From positions 1 through 64,000 of the forward strand of contig NZ_CANMSK010000024.1 of the NCBI RefSeq assembly GCF_947500655.1: a DNA stretch of 64,000 nt, in the 5' to 3' direction. Source of the DNA: an uncultured Psychrosphaera sp. Lineage in GTDB: Bacteria; Pseudomonadota; Gammaproteobacteria; Enterobacterales; Alteromonadaceae. The position numbers and the translations under genes were made by a program. Each line of letters begins with the position of its first letter. The stretch's first letter is position 1. Below are positions 36,504 to 46,887 of the stretch, piece after piece. The notes under the pieces were generated by a model. The model was given only the letters and a program-made list of their open reading frames with translations. It was not told the DNA's origin and made no database searches.

Positions 36504-37781
36504 GTGTCTAAGCCAATTCAAGCAATTCGTGGAATGAATGACTGTTTACCAGCAGAAACTGCCCAGTGGCAGCAAGTTGAATCGGTAATTCGTCAAACTG
36601 TAGCTAGTTACGGGTACTCAGAGATCCGCTTTCCTATCGTAGAGTTTACTGATCTGTTTAAACGCTCAGTTGGCGAAGTAACTGATATCGTTGAAAAAGA
36701 AATGTATACCTTTGAAGACCGTAACGGTGATTCGTTATCATTGCGTCCTGAAGGTACCGCTGTTTGTGTTAGAGCTGCAAATCAAGGTGCTTTATTATAT
36801 AACCAACAACAACGTCTTTGGTATACCGGACCTATGTTCCGCCATGAACGTCCTCAAAAAGGCCGTTATCGTCAGTTTCATCAGTTTGGTGTAGAGTCGT
36901 ATGGCTTTGCCGGACCGGACATGGACGCGGAAGTTATTTTATTATCAGCTCGCCTTTGGAAAGCGTTTAATATTTCTGAGCATTTAACTTTAGAAATTAA
37001 CTCGTTAGGTTCAAATGAATCGCGTACCGATTACAGTGCAGCATTAGTTGAATATTTGTCACAACATGAAGACAAGTTAGATGAAGATTCAAAGCGTAGA
37101 TTAACAACAAATCCTTTACGTATTTTGGACAGTAAAAATCCAGAAGTACAAAGTTTATTAGAAAACGCACCTAAGTTATCTGATTATTTAGATGATGAGT
37201 CAGTTGAGCACTTTAAACAATTACGTTTACGTTTAGATGCAGCAGGCATTGCATACGTAGTAAACGAACGTTTAGTTCGTGGATTAGATTACTACAACAG
37301 AACTGTATTTGAATGGGTAACAACAAGTTTAGGCTCTCAAGGAACTGTTTTAGCTGGTGGTCGTTATGATGGCTTAGTTGAGCAACTTGGTGGCAAAGCT
37401 ACACCTGCTGTTGGATTTGCAATGGGCATCGAAAGATTAGTCTTATTATTGCAAACCTTAGAAATTTTAAAGGAACCAACGTCGACGGCTGATGTCTATA
37501 TGGTCGCATCTGGTGAAAAAGCTGAAATAAAAGCGGTTGAAATAGCTGAAATTTTAAGACAAGCTGCACCGCAAGTTAGAGTTGTTAATCACTGTGGTGG
37601 TGGCAACTTCAAGAAACAAATGAAACGTGCTGACAAGGTTGGAGCATCGATTGCCTTAATCTTGGGAGACGACGAAATTACAAATCAACAAATTACACTT
37701 AAATACTTACGTGAAAACGTAGAGCAAGAAGTGATTGGTTGGGCAGAATTGGAAGAACGTATCAATACGATCTTTGCTTAA
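36504..37781 (+). CDS. hisS: histidyl-tRNA synthetase
   Basis: A class II synthetase charging tRNA-His. The 425 residues match E. coli (424). Motif 1 lies around [20 protein letters not shown], motif 2 around [19 protein letters not shown] (residues 112-130), the histidine-specific [15 protein letters not shown] around 260, and motif 3 [13 protein letters not shown] plus [11 protein letters not shown]. The C-terminal anticodon-binding domain follows. The start is GTG (GTGTCTAAGCCA). It is the first gene of hisS-yfgM-bamB-der. Confidence 0.98.
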   Translation: MSKPIQAIRGMNDCLPAETAQWQQVESVIRQTVASYGYSEIRFPIVEFTDLFKRSVGEVTDIVEKEMYTFEDRNGDSLSLRPEGTAVCVRAANQGALLYNQQQRLWYTGPMFRHERPQKGRYRQFHQFGVESYGFAGPDMDAEVILLSARLWKAFNISEHLTLEINSLGSNESRTDYSAALVEYLSQHEDKLDEDSKRRLTTNPLRILDSKNPEVQSLLENAPKLSDYLDDESVEHFKQLRLRLDAAGIAYVVNERLVRGLDYYNRTVFEWVTTSLGSQGTVLAGGRYDGLVEQLGGKATPAVGFAMGIERLVLLLQTLEILKEPTSTADVYMVASGEKAEIKAVEIAEILRQAAPQVRVVNHCGGGNFKKQMKRADKVGASIALILGDDEITNQQITLKYLRENVEQEVIGWAELEERINTIFA

Positions 37782-37838
37782 TAGATATTGGCAGGGTAAT
37801 AAACCCCTGACTGATGCAGTACAGATATAGAGGTTATA

Positions 37839-38486
37839 ATGGAAGTTTATTCTACTGAAGAACAACAAGTTGAAGCAATAAAGAGTTTTTGGAAAGAAAA
37901 CGGTAGCCAAATCGTAGTTGGTGTCGTTCTTGGTTTAGGGGGCTTTGGCGCTTGGAATTGGTACGTAGATAAAGAAGCTGCAACACAAGAAGCCGCTTCA
38001 GTTCAATACGAAGAATTTGTTAAGGTTAGCCAAGCTGAAACAACTTCATCTGAGTCAGTTGAAACAGAATTAAAAGCATTTACTACAACGTATGGTGAGT
38101 CTGGTTACGGTGTATTTGTACAGCTTCTTGCTGCAAAACAAGCGGTTGCTGAAGCTAAATTTGATGTTGCTGCAAATAACTTAACGTCAGCGTTAACATT
38201 AACTGATTCTGTTAGTTTAAAAGAATTAGTTTCTTTACGCCTTGCTCGTATTCAAATTCAGTTAGAACAATATGATGTTGCCTTACAAACATTGGGTACT
38301 ATTAAAAGTGACGGTTATATAGCGCGTGTTGCTGAATTGGTTGGTGACGTTCATTTAGCTCAAGGTGATAAAGATAAGGCTCGTATGTCTTATCAATTAG
38401 CTGCTGATAATGACGGCTTAGCAGGTAATGACCTACTTAAAATGAAGTTAGATGATTTAGCTCTATCTTCAAAAACAACTAGCTAA
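37839..38486 (+). CDS. yfgM: YfgM family SecYEG-associated protein
   Basis: An inner-membrane protein with a large periplasmic TPR-like domain, which in E. coli joins PpiD at the SecYEG translocon. The 215 residues have an N-terminal cytoplasmic segment (EEQQVEAIKSFWKENG), one membrane span (about 22-43, IVVGVVLGLGGFGAWNWYVD), and alanine-rich helical repeats. The position between hisS and bamB is diagnostic. It ends 15 bases before bamB. Confidence 0.95.
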   Translation: MEVYSTEEQQVEAIKSFWKENGSQIVVGVVLGLGGFGAWNWYVDKEAATQEAASVQYEEFVKVSQAETTSSESVETELKAFTTTYGESGYGVFVQLLAAKQAVAEAKFDVAANNLTSALTLTDSVSLKELVSLRLARIQIQLEQYDVALQTLGTIKSDGYIARVAELVGDVHLAQGDKDKARMSYQLAADNDGLAGNDLLKMKLDDLALSSKTTS

Positions 38487-38501
38487 TTAAGGCCCTGTTG
38501 A

Positions 38502-39755
38502 ATGTTAAAACAAGCTAAGTTCACTGCAATTACATTTGCTTTATTATTCGGCCTAGCCGGATGTGAAAGTAATGAAATAAAAGAAGAGTTTCGTATCGCA
38601 GAAATAAAACCGATCAACTCAACTAAAGAAGTTGAGCTTGTTTGGCGTGAAACTGCCGGTTCAGGTGTTGATAATTACTTTTCAAACTTAACACCCGCAG
38701 CCATTGGTGATGTTATATTTGTTGCAAACCGTGACGGTGAAGTGGTTGCGTTAGAAAAAGATAGTGGCGATGAAGTTTGGTCTACGGATGTAAGAGTCGC
38801 GCCGCCAACGTTATGGGATGCGTTAACATTTACTACTGTTAAGCCTGAAAAATTAAGTGGTGGTATAACCGCTGCATATAACAATTTATATATTGGTACT
38901 GAAAACGGCGACGTATTAGCTTTGTCACAAGAAACTGGTGAAGTGTTATGGCGTACCGAGGTTAAAGGTGAAGTTGTTGCAGCCCCATCGGCTGGTGAAG
39001 GCTGGATTGCGGTTACCACAGCGGCAGGTTTTGTTGCTGCTTTACACCCAGATACTGGTGAAATACGTTGGCAAATAGCGACAGATGTACCTGCATTATC
39101 TTTAAGGGGCACATCGTCTCCAACAATCGCTGGTGGTGGTGTTTTAGTTGGTACGGCAACGGGTAAGTTATCTGTTATCGTTTTAGAACGCGGTATTCCA
39201 GCTTGGGAACAAGCAATTGGTACAACTCAAGGCTCTACTGAATTAGAAAAATTAATCGATGCAGATAGTAAACCTATCATTAATGGTTCAACCATTTTTA
39301 GTATTGCCTACAATGGTAATCTTGCCGCATTAGATATGATGTCTGGTCGAGTGTTATGGAAACGTGAATATTCATCTTACCGTAACTTAGCTATGGATGC
39401 TGGAGTACTATATTTAACTGATGCAAAAGGTAATGTTATTGCTGTTGATTCAGCTAGTGGCATTGAAAAGTGGACATCATCTGAATTATATAACCGTCGC
39501 TTAACACAACCTGTTGTTTATAAAGATACAATTGTTGTTGGTGATTATGAAGGTTACTTTCACTTTTTAGATAAAGAGTCAGGGCAAATTGTTTCACGCT
39601 TTAAATTTGCTGATTATGACCGTTCTATCTTTTGGTGGTTTGTTAACTGGTTCAATTTTGATGAAGTCGGGGCGTATGTTGAGCCTGTAGTCTCTGGTGA
39701 TAAGTTGATTATACAAACGCGTGATGGAAAAGTTAGCGCTTTACGTCTACCGTAA
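38502..39755 (+). CDS. bamB: outer membrane assembly lipoprotein BamB
   Basis: BamB is a lipoprotein of the BAM complex that folds outer-membrane proteins. The 417-residue precursor has a lipobox (LLFGLAGC, Cys21) and an eight-bladed beta-propeller with repeating PQQ-like motifs such as VVALEKDSGDEVW, VLALSQETGEVLWRTEV and VAALHPDTGEIRWQ. The C-terminus (VEPVVSGDKLIIQTRDGKVS) is typical. It lies between yfgM and der, and a terminator follows. Confidence 0.97.
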   Translation: MLKQAKFTAITFALLFGLAGCESNEIKEEFRIAEIKPINSTKEVELVWRETAGSGVDNYFSNLTPAAIGDVIFVANRDGEVVALEKDSGDEVWSTDVRVAPPTLWDALTFTTVKPEKLSGGITAAYNNLYIGTENGDVLALSQETGEVLWRTEVKGEVVAAPSAGEGWIAVTTAAGFVAALHPDTGEIRWQIATDVPALSLRGTSSPTIAGGGVLVGTATGKLSVIVLERGIPAWEQAIGTTQGSTELEKLIDADSKPIINGSTIFSIAYNGNLAALDMMSGRVLWKREYSSYRNLAMDAGVLYLTDAKGNVIAVDSASGIEKWTSSELYNRRLTQPVVYKDTIVVGDYEGYFHFLDKESGQIVSRFKFADYDRSIFWWFVNWFNFDEVGAYVEPVVSGDKLIIQTRDGKVSALRLP

Positions 39756-39774
39756 TAAATAACCGTTATATTTT

Positions 39775-39815
39775 AGGCTTTGGGTTTTTTATAAAAAGAC
39801 TCAAAGCCTTTTTTG
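39775..39815 (+). terminator. terminator after bamB
   Basis: AGGCTTTG (39775-39782) pairs with CAAAGCCT, with an inner T/A-rich stem, and is followed by TTTTTT. It separates bamB from der, which lies 120 bases further on. Confidence 0.85.
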
Positions 39816-39934
39816 TGTCACAGTTTCAATATATAAAATGTGGCAACAACCTAACTATCAAATCTGATTGTTAGGCCTTTTAGAAATTTAAATACATTAC
39901 TCTATAAAAATGAGTATATGTTTGAGGTGAATTC

Positions 39935-41452
39935 ATGCTTCCTGTGGTTGCTTTAGTTGGTCGTCCTAATGTTGGCAAATCGACTCTTTTTAATCGATTA
40001 ACACGTACAAGAGACGCGCTAGTAGCGGACTTTCCTGGACTTACTAGAGATAGAAAGTACGGTCAAGCAACACATGGCGAACACAATTTTATTGTGGTCG
40101 ACACTGGTGGTATTGACGGCACGGAAGAAGGCATTGAAGTGGAAATGGCTGAACAGTCATTACTAGCTATTGATGAAGCTGATATTGTATTATTTTTAGT
40201 TGATGCCCGTGAAGGGCTTACGGCATCAGACTACGCAATTGCAGAACATTTAAGAAAACTAAATAAAACTACGTTTATCGTAGCAAATAAAGTTGACGGT
40301 ATTGATGGTGACTCGACAACGGCTGAGTTTTATAATTTAGCAATGGGTGACGTTCATCAGATTGCAGCTGCTCATGGCCGTGGAGTAACACAGTTACTTG
40401 ATCATGCATTAATGCCTGTTATTGAAGAGTTATCAGAACAATTTGAATTGGAAATGGCGGCATTATCGATTGAAAATGCGACTGCTGAAACAGATTTTGA
40501 ATTTCCTGAGCCTGAATTTGACGAAAATGGTGACATTATTGAGGTTGAAGAGCCTGAGCATGTTCCATTTGCTGATGTACCAATTAAATTTGCATTAATT
40601 GGTCGTCCTAATGTTGGTAAATCAACATTAACTAACAGAATGTTAGGTGAAGAACGTGTTGTGGTTTATGACTTACCTGGTACTACTCGTGATTCAATCT
40701 ACATCCCTATGTCTCGTAATGATCAAGACTACGTTATTATTGATACTGCAGGTGTTCGCCGTCGTGGTCGAATTCGCCAAGCCGTTGAAAAATTCTCAGT
40801 AGTAAAAACCCTACAAGCAATTGAAGACGCTAACGTTGTATTGTTAATGTTGGATGCAAGGGAGGGGATTTCTGATCAAGATTTAAGTTTGTTAGGTTTT
40901 GCCCTAAATGCTGGACGTTCAATCGTTATCGCTGTTAATAAGTGGGATGGGTTAGATCAAGATATTAAAAATGATGTTAAGCGCGAGCTTGATAGACGTT
41001 TAGGTTTTATCGACTTCGCTCGTTTACATTTCATTTCGGCGTTACATGGTACTGGCGTAGGTCATTTATTTGAATCTATTGATGAAGCGTATCGTTCAGC
41101 AACAAAACGTATTTCAACCTCTATGGTGACTCGTATCATGAAAATGGCACAAGATGATCATCAACCGCCGATGATCCGTGGCCGTCGAGTGAAATTAAAA
41201 TATGCGCATGCTGGTGGTTATAACCCTCCTAGAATAGTAATACATGGAAATCAGGTAAAAGATTTACCTGATTCATATAAGCGTTATTTGATGAATTATT
41301 ACCGTAAAGCATTAGACGTAATGGGTACGCCAATTAAGATAGAGTTTAGAGAGGGTGCTAACCCATTTGAAGATAATAAATCGAAAAATATGACACTGTC
41401 TCAACAAAGACAAGCGGGTGGATTTATAAAAAGACATAGACGACCAGGTTAG
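39935..41452 (+). CDS. der: ribosome biogenesis GTPase Der (EngA)
   Basis: Der has two tandem GTPase domains and matures the 50S subunit. The 505 residues show two G1 motifs GRPNVGKST at residues 8-16 and from 223, G3 motifs DTGGIDG and DTAGVRR, G4 motifs NKVDG and NKWDG, and a C-terminal KH-like domain (about 390-490). An acidic linker (around 180-215) joins the G domains. Despite the terminator after bamB, it is in the usual bamB-der order. A promoter upstream of 39935 is likely but not clear. Confidence 0.98.
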   Translation: MLPVVALVGRPNVGKSTLFNRLTRTRDALVADFPGLTRDRKYGQATHGEHNFIVVDTGGIDGTEEGIEVEMAEQSLLAIDEADIVLFLVDAREGLTASDYAIAEHLRKLNKTTFIVANKVDGIDGDSTTAEFYNLAMGDVHQIAAAHGRGVTQLLDHALMPVIEELSEQFELEMAALSIENATAETDFEFPEPEFDENGDIIEVEEPEHVPFADVPIKFALIGRPNVGKSTLTNRMLGEERVVVYDLPGTTRDSIYIPMSRNDQDYVIIDTAGVRRRGRIRQAVEKFSVVKTLQAIEDANVVLLMLDAREGISDQDLSLLGFALNAGRSIVIAVNKWDGLDQDIKNDVKRELDRRLGFIDFARLHFISALHGTGVGHLFESIDEAYRSATKRISTSMVTRIMKMAQDDHQPPMIRGRRVKLKYAHAGGYNPPRIVIHGNQVKDLPDSYKRYLMNYYRKALDVMGTPIKIEFREGANPFEDNKSKNMTLSQQRQAGGFIKRHRRPG

Positions 41453-41615
41453 TTTTTGAGGATTACTTCTACAATAAGGTGTTTTTTTGCACGAAACACC
41501 TGTGTTATAGGGGTTTTCCTGCTTGGATTTATAAAGTCACAGTGGTAATCTGGTGGAAATAGTATTCTATGAATACAAATAAATTTGTCATGTATAAGTT
41601 ATTACAAGAAGAGAT

Positions 41616-42932
41616 ATGAAGAATTTAGTAGATAATTTTCCAAAACAACACAGAGTCACGATCTTAATAGCGTCTATGCTATTTGCTTTATTGATCGTGT
41701 TACCTAGTGAGTCGGCTAAAGCCTCTAGAATGACGGGGCATCCTGTTGTAACCTCGAATAATATTGTCGCTAATTATGCGGCACTCTCTATTGGTCAAGA
41801 TTATCCTGTTCCTCTAGATTTCAGCGAAGCAAATACTGAAATTGAATTTACTGATTTATTTAAAGTTAAAATACGTAGTGGTGATTCACTAGCAACAATT
41901 TTTACCCGTATAAAACAACCTCAAAAAACTATGCTAGCCATTGCTAGTTCAGGTGAAGCATCGAAAACGTTCACTCGGTTAATTCCTGGTAAGTTTTTAC
42001 AATTTGAATTAAACAAAGACAAAGAAGTCGTTTCATTAAGTTATGAGCAAGATCAATTAACCACTGTGGTCGCCAAGCTTACAGAAGATAAGTCTTATTC
42101 ATCATCATTTGAAGAAAAATCAAGAACAATAAGAACGGTTTATTATGAAGGTAAAATTAATAGTAACTTTTGGAATGCAGGTACAGCGTCAGGCTTAAAT
42201 GATAATATGATCATGAACTTAGCAAATATTTTTGCTTGGGATGTCGATTTTGCATTAGATATTAGAGCTGGTGATAGCTTTTCTGCTCTAGTTGAACAAA
42301 TTTATATTGATGGTGAATTTATCGGTCACGGTGATATTGTCGCTGCCGAATTTATTAATCAAGATGAAAAATTTACAGCTGTTCGTTATGACGATGGCCG
42401 TTATTACACACCTGAAGGTGACAGCATGCGTAAAACGTTTTTACGCTCACCGGTAAACTTTAAATATATCAGTTCAAACTTTTCTAATAGACGTTTCCAC
42501 CCAGTACAAAAAAGAATGAAAGCACATAGAGGTGTCGATTACGCTGCTAATACAGGTACTCCGGTATTTGCTGCAGGTGATGGTAAAGTTATAAAAGCTG
42601 GGTACGACAGATTTAATGGTCACCATGTGTTTATTGAGCATGGCGGCGGTATTACTACTAAATACATTCACTTTTCTAAGCGCAAAGTACGTCGTGGTCA
42701 AAAAGTTAAGCAAGGACAAGTTATCGGTTTAGTTGGTTCAACTGGTTTAGCAGCGGGTCCTCATTTACATTATGAATTTTTAGTAAATGGTGTTCATCGT
42801 AATCCACGTACGGTTTCTTTACCTAAAGCAAATCCATTAAAAGGTGAAAAGAAAACGCAATTTGCCGCTTATGCTGAAGAACGTTTAGGTTTATTACAGC
42901 ATAATAAACAGTTGCTACTAGCTATCCGTTAA
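41616..42932 (+). CDS. M23-family murein endopeptidase (MepM-like)
   Basis: A membrane-anchored or secreted cell-wall hydrolase that cleaves crosslinks so the sacculus can grow. The 438 residues have a hydrophobic N-terminal signal anchor (about 17-34, TILIASMLFALLIVL), an OapA/LysM-like region (about 80-130, KVKIRSGDSLATIFTRIKQP), a Csd3-type domain, and the M23 catalytic domain. Zinc ligands are expected at H304 and D308 (HRGVDYAANTGTPV) and in H383-x-H385 (GPHLHYEF). It is 24 bases upstream of anmK, so wall cleavage and recycling appear in one operon. Confidence 0.93.
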   Translation: MKNLVDNFPKQHRVTILIASMLFALLIVLPSESAKASRMTGHPVVTSNNIVANYAALSIGQDYPVPLDFSEANTEIEFTDLFKVKIRSGDSLATIFTRIKQPQKTMLAIASSGEASKTFTRLIPGKFLQFELNKDKEVVSLSYEQDQLTTVVAKLTEDKSYSSSFEEKSRTIRTVYYEGKINSNFWNAGTASGLNDNMIMNLANIFAWDVDFALDIRAGDSFSALVEQIYIDGEFIGHGDIVAAEFINQDEKFTAVRYDDGRYYTPEGDSMRKTFLRSPVNFKYISSNFSNRRFHPVQKRMKAHRGVDYAANTGTPVFAAGDGKVIKAGYDRFNGHHVFIEHGGGITTKYIHFSKRKVRRGQKVKQGQVIGLVGSTGLAAGPHLHYEFLVNGVHRNPRTVSLPKANPLKGEKKTQFAAYAEERLGLLQHNKQLLLAIR

Positions 42933-42956
42933 TAACAAATAGATAGATGGAATTCG

Positions 42957-44192
42957 ATGAGTAGTAAAAATTATTTTATCGGTTTAATGTCAGGTACTAG
43001 TTTAGATGCTATTGATGTTGCTATTGTAGATATACAGCCAATTAATAAAATTGGCTGTGAGGATAAAATATCGCTTGTTGCTTCCCACAGTGTTTCCTTA
43101 CCTAAATTAATTAAATCCAACCTTATACATTTATCTTTTGAACAAAACGTTAATATGCAAATTTTAGGGCACACTGGAGTACAGTTAGCACATTTATTTG
43201 CAGATGCGATTAATGATTTAATGGATAAATACAAAATTGATAAGTCACAAATAACGGCAATTGGCAGTCATGGGTTAACAATACGCCATCAACCTAACGA
43301 CGAATTTCCTTTTAGTATGCAAATAACTGATGCCAATTTACTGGCTCAATTAACAGGCATAGACGTGGTTAGTGATTTTAGAAATATGGATGTAGCGGTT
43401 GGTGGTCAAGGAGCTCCTTTGGTTCCTGCGTTTCATCAAGCTTTATTTGCTCAGCAATTTAATACCGAAGCCGGCGAACAACTCGATGACAATAGCGCTT
43501 GTATCCTGCTAAATTTAGGTGGAATTGCTAACATAACAGTATTGAACCCTAATGCTGAGGTCGTTGGCTTTGACACTGGACCTGCAAATACTTTGTTAGA
43601 TACTTGGTGTGAGATGCATACTCAAAAACCATACGATGCTCAAGGCATGTGGGCCGCATCTGGTGTGGTTAATCACACTCTGTTAGATATCATGTTGGAA
43701 GATAATTATTTTTCTTTACCTTGGCCTAAAAGTACAGGGAAAGAATTATTTAACATTGCTTGGTTAAATAAACAACTTGAATTGTACACAGTAAAAATCA
43801 ACGAACCTGCGATTAAAGAACTTTTAACTCAGAAAGATTTTCAACAACTATTACCAGAAGACATTCAAAGAACTTTATTACAATTAACGGTAATAACTGC
43901 AGCAGAACAAATTAAGACATTCACCCATACAAAAAAATTATTTATTTGCGGTGGTGGAGTGCATAATCAATTTTTGATAGCGCAGTTACAACAAGAGTTA
44001 CCTCAATATATCATTCAAGCGACAGATTCTCTTGGTATAAATAGTGATGCATTGGAAGCTATGGCATTTGCATGGTTAGCTTATTGTCGAGTTAATTTAA
44101 TGAGTGCAAACTCACCTTCTGTTACTGGTGCTCAGAAAAAGATAGTAATGGGAAGTTGGTATAGTGCCAAAGCAGATAAGGTCATTAATTGA
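42957..44192 (+). CDS. anmK: anhydro-N-acetylmuramic acid kinase
   Basis: AnmK phosphorylates and opens 1,6-anhydro-MurNAc to MurNAc-6-phosphate during peptidoglycan recycling. The 411-residue protein begins with the sugar-kinase loop YFIGLMSGTSLDAIDVAIVD and has GVDVVSDFRN-like and GGQGAPLVPAFHQ segments, ILLNLGGIANITVL, and GFDTGPANTLLD, all diagnostic. The C-terminal half has LFICGGGVHN. Its stop overlaps the start of the GGDEF gene by four bases, indicating translational coupling. Confidence 0.97.
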   Translation: MSSKNYFIGLMSGTSLDAIDVAIVDIQPINKIGCEDKISLVASHSVSLPKLIKSNLIHLSFEQNVNMQILGHTGVQLAHLFADAINDLMDKYKIDKSQITAIGSHGLTIRHQPNDEFPFSMQITDANLLAQLTGIDVVSDFRNMDVAVGGQGAPLVPAFHQALFAQQFNTEAGEQLDDNSACILLNLGGIANITVLNPNAEVVGFDTGPANTLLDTWCEMHTQKPYDAQGMWAASGVVNHTLLDIMLEDNYFSLPWPKSTGKELFNIAWLNKQLELYTVKINEPAIKELLTQKDFQQLLPEDIQRTLLQLTVITAAEQIKTFTHTKKLFICGGGVHNQFLIAQLQQELPQYIIQATDSLGINSDALEAMAFAWLAYCRVNLMSANSPSVTGAQKKIVMGSWYSAKADKVIN

Positions 44193-45403
44193 ATTATTTA
44201 GTCGTCAACTTTATTAAAGCTGTGTCTTTACCAGTAGTGTTAATATTCACTTTGTTTTTTGTAATTCAAAATGGGATGTTAGATTTAAGGCCTTGGCAAA
44301 CACTGTTAAAACAAGCTCCAATGTTTTTGTTTATTGGTGCAATTGTTGTTGCGCTTAAATTTAAACAAAGCCGTATCGTTTATATATTATTGTTTTTGCT
44401 ATTAAGCTGGGCATTATTTGTTGAGGTTGAGCATTTCAAATATCTTAAATTTAGCCCATCGTTATGGTTTTTAAGTCAGTTATTTATTTTGGTTTTTTTT
44501 AGTTTTGACCAAAATAAAACCATTTTTGATCGACATGGCTTATTAAGAGCTGCAATTATTTTTACCATTATTATGGTTAACTATCGTTTTAATCACTCAA
44601 TTACCTTACATGAATTATTAAACACAGAATTAATAACAGGCATCAAGCTTGGTGGTATGACTCAAATAGAATTGATCCTGTCAGTACTGGCTTTATTAAT
44701 GTTAGCGGTAAAGCATATTTCTAGTCCGAGCAAATCCATTTTAGGCATCTGGATAATCACTTTTTTCTTAGTCTATTTTAGATTAATTGATGCAGCTGTA
44801 CTTACTCATTTAGTCGCGTTTTCTGTATTTGGTTTGTTATTAATTCAAGGAGTATTAACAGACTCTTACCAGATGGCTTTTTCTGATGAATTAACTGGGC
44901 TTTCAGCAAGACGAGCTTTGTTACAATCCTCCCTTTCATTAGGTAAAAAGTACACAGTGGCTATGCTAGATATAGATCATTTTAAAAAGTTTAATGATAC
45001 TTACGGGCATGATGTTGGTGACCAAGTCTTGAGACTAGTGGCGAGTAAGATTGATGATGTTAAAGGCGGTGGTAAAGCTTATCGTTACGGCGGTGAAGAG
45101 TTTACTATTGTATTTCCAAATAAGTCTGTTAATTATGCAATTCCTTATTTAGAACAAGTTCGTGAATCTATTGCCAGTTACGCTATGACTATACGTGATA
45201 ATAATGATCGCCCAGATAATCGCAAAACTGGCAAGGCACAGCGCTCTAAAGCTCAAAGTCGCAGTAAAACCGTTCATGTCAGTGTTAGTATAGGTGTCGC
45301 TGAGCGAGAAGGTGAGCTAAAAGAATTTGACGAAGTCATGAAACAAGCAGATAAAGCCTTATACCGTGCTAAAAAGTCAGGTAGAAATTGCTTAGCTGAA
45401 TAG
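44189..45403 (+). CDS. membrane GGDEF protein (putative diguanylate cyclase)
   Basis: The 404-residue protein has an N-terminal membrane domain (about 1-225) of six or seven spans and a C-terminal GGDEF domain. The active site GGEEF is at 301-305 and the substrate-binding DIDHFKKFNDTYGHDVGDQ precedes it, so c-di-GMP synthesis is expected. An RxxD I-site before GGEEF is not recognisable. After the active site there is a basic, low-complexity insertion (RDNNDRPDNRKTGKAQRSKA, then QSRSK). It starts at TTG 44189, overlapping the anmK stop, with AAGG upstream; this is the only start that keeps the first membrane span. Confidence 0.88.
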   Translation: MNYLVVNFIKAVSLPVVLIFTLFFVIQNGMLDLRPWQTLLKQAPMFLFIGAIVVALKFKQSRIVYILLFLLLSWALFVEVEHFKYLKFSPSLWFLSQLFILVFFSFDQNKTIFDRHGLLRAAIIFTIIMVNYRFNHSITLHELLNTELITGIKLGGMTQIELILSVLALLMLAVKHISSPSKSILGIWIITFFLVYFRLIDAAVLTHLVAFSVFGLLLIQGVLTDSYQMAFSDELTGLSARRALLQSSLSLGKKYTVAMLDIDHFKKFNDTYGHDVGDQVLRLVASKIDDVKGGGKAYRYGGEEFTIVFPNKSVNYAIPYLEQVRESIASYAMTIRDNNDRPDNRKTGKAQRSKAQSRSKTVHVSVSIGVAEREGELKEFDEVMKQADKALYRAKKSGRNCLAE

Positions 45404-45525
45404 TTTTTCCATCTTTAGTTATTGTCTGAAGCTTAGTATTTTCGATATTTTTGAGTATAAATACAATAATTGTAAACACGCAGACAAGTTCGCGGGTGTT
45501 TTATTTAATATAACCAGAGTGAAAT

Positions 45526-46227
45526 ATGAATCAAACGGATACACAGCGTAAACCTAATGTGTTTTTAGAGTTAATAGTAAATGTCGTTATTCCCTCGTTA
45601 ATACTGATGAAGTTATCCGACGCTAGCTCTTTAGGTAGTGTTAATGCATTAATATTTGCACTCTTATTTCCTCTTACCTACGGGCTTTATGATTTAATAA
45701 AGTACAAGTCATTTAACTTTATATCCTTGTTAGGTTTCCTCAGTACATTATTAACCGGTGGCATAGGTTTGTTTGAACTTGATGTGCAGTGGTTAGCGGT
45801 TAAAGAAGCGGCAATCCCTTCTGCTATTGGTTTTGTGGTGTTTTTATCTGGATTTAGCAATAAGCCAATTATTGCTAAAATGCTATTAAATCCTGTGATT
45901 TTTAACTTAAACCTTATTTATGACTCTTTGGCTAAATTGAATAATACGGCTCAATTTAAATCTAAAGTAAACAGCGCCAACCATTATTTATCTATTACCT
46001 TTGTATTTTCAGCAGCTATGAATTATTGGCTAGCCAAATGGATAGTAACCAGCCCAACTGGCACTGTTGAATTTAATCAAGAACTTGGTGAAATGACGAT
46101 GCTTAGTTATCCAATTATCGCGATACCATCGTTTATTATGCTCATTGCTATTTTGTTTTACGTGGTAAAAACAATGGAGAAGTTAACTAGCTTACCGCTC
46201 GATAAGTTATTTAATAACCAGGACTAA
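45526..46227 (+). CDS. VC0807-like conserved membrane protein
   Basis: A 233-residue inner-membrane protein of unknown function. Hydrophobic spans occur near residues 14-32, 38-58, 66-85, 95-112, 151-175 and 195-220. The segments FLELIVNVVIPSLILMKLS and FPLTYGLYDLIKYKSFNFIS recall the VC0807 family, found in Vibrio, Shewanella and relatives. It has its own upstream spacer of 122 bases and is separate from the anmK-GGDEF pair. No enzyme motif is seen. Confidence 0.65.
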   Translation: MNQTDTQRKPNVFLELIVNVVIPSLILMKLSDASSLGSVNALIFALLFPLTYGLYDLIKYKSFNFISLLGFLSTLLTGGIGLFELDVQWLAVKEAAIPSAIGFVVFLSGFSNKPIIAKMLLNPVIFNLNLIYDSLAKLNNTAQFKSKVNSANHYLSITFVFSAAMNYWLAKWIVTSPTGTVEFNQELGEMTMLSYPIIAIPSFIMLIAILFYVVKTMEKLTSLPLDKLFNNQD

Positions 46228-46328
46228 AATTTGCGTAAACGGTATTTGTAGAATACTTTTATATCATGCTAAATCTCTCGAAGTGACAAACGCTGTGTTT
46301 TTTACTTCAAAGATAATTTTGGATGAAT

Positions 46329-46838
46329 ATGAAAAAAATTTACTGCTTACTTCTTTCTATTACCTTGTTTTGTAGCTCCCCTTTTTCCCACTCTGAAACT
46401 TCACAAGAAGAACAAATACATTTAAACCTTATGTCTAATGTTATAGGCGGAAAATGGTGGTTAGGAACGGACAGCTATAAAGTATTTGAATGGGGATTAG
46501 GTTATACACAGATCAAAATGAAACACTTCATTATTGAAGGTGGAAAGGAATATGTGGTCAGTGAAGGTTTCTTTTATTACTCACCGGATAGCTTCTCAAT
46601 TAAAGGCATTTCTACTTTCCAGAAAAAAGGCAAAGATCCTGAGTTACTAGAATATTTTGGCAATGTTGAAGATGGCTCGTTAGAGTTTATTTATAAGTCG
46701 ATTACATTAGATGGTGAAATAGAAATTTATACTGAAACATGGAAATGGGTAAACGAAAATCAATATCAGTGGATGTTAGTTAGTTTGGAAGATGATATTC
46801 CCGTTAAAAAAGGGGTTTATATAAGAAAGCCTAATTAA
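46329..46838 (+). CDS. hypothetical exported protein
   Basis: I do not recognise this 169-residue protein. It has a clear signal peptide (MKKIYCLLLSITLFCSSPFS, cleavage near HSETS) and a mature region of alternating hydrophobic and polar residues rich in Trp, Tyr and Gly (VIGGKWWLGTDSYKVFEWGL, ETWKWVNENQYQWMLV), which suggests a small beta-barrel of lipocalin or DUF1579 kind. Cys14 and Cys6 are within the signal peptide and no lipobox is evident. I chose the ATG at 46329 because GGATGA lies just upstream; the ATG at 46323 overlaps that site. Confidence 0.6.
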   Translation: MKKIYCLLLSITLFCSSPFSHSETSQEEQIHLNLMSNVIGGKWWLGTDSYKVFEWGLGYTQIKMKHFIIEGGKEYVVSEGFFYYSPDSFSIKGISTFQKKGKDPELLEYFGNVEDGSLEFIYKSITLDGEIEIYTETWKWVNENQYQWMLVSLEDDIPVKKGVYIRKPN

Positions 46839-46887
46839 ACTAATGTTAGGCTAATCCATATTAAAAAGTAACTATTAGCTTAGTTTT

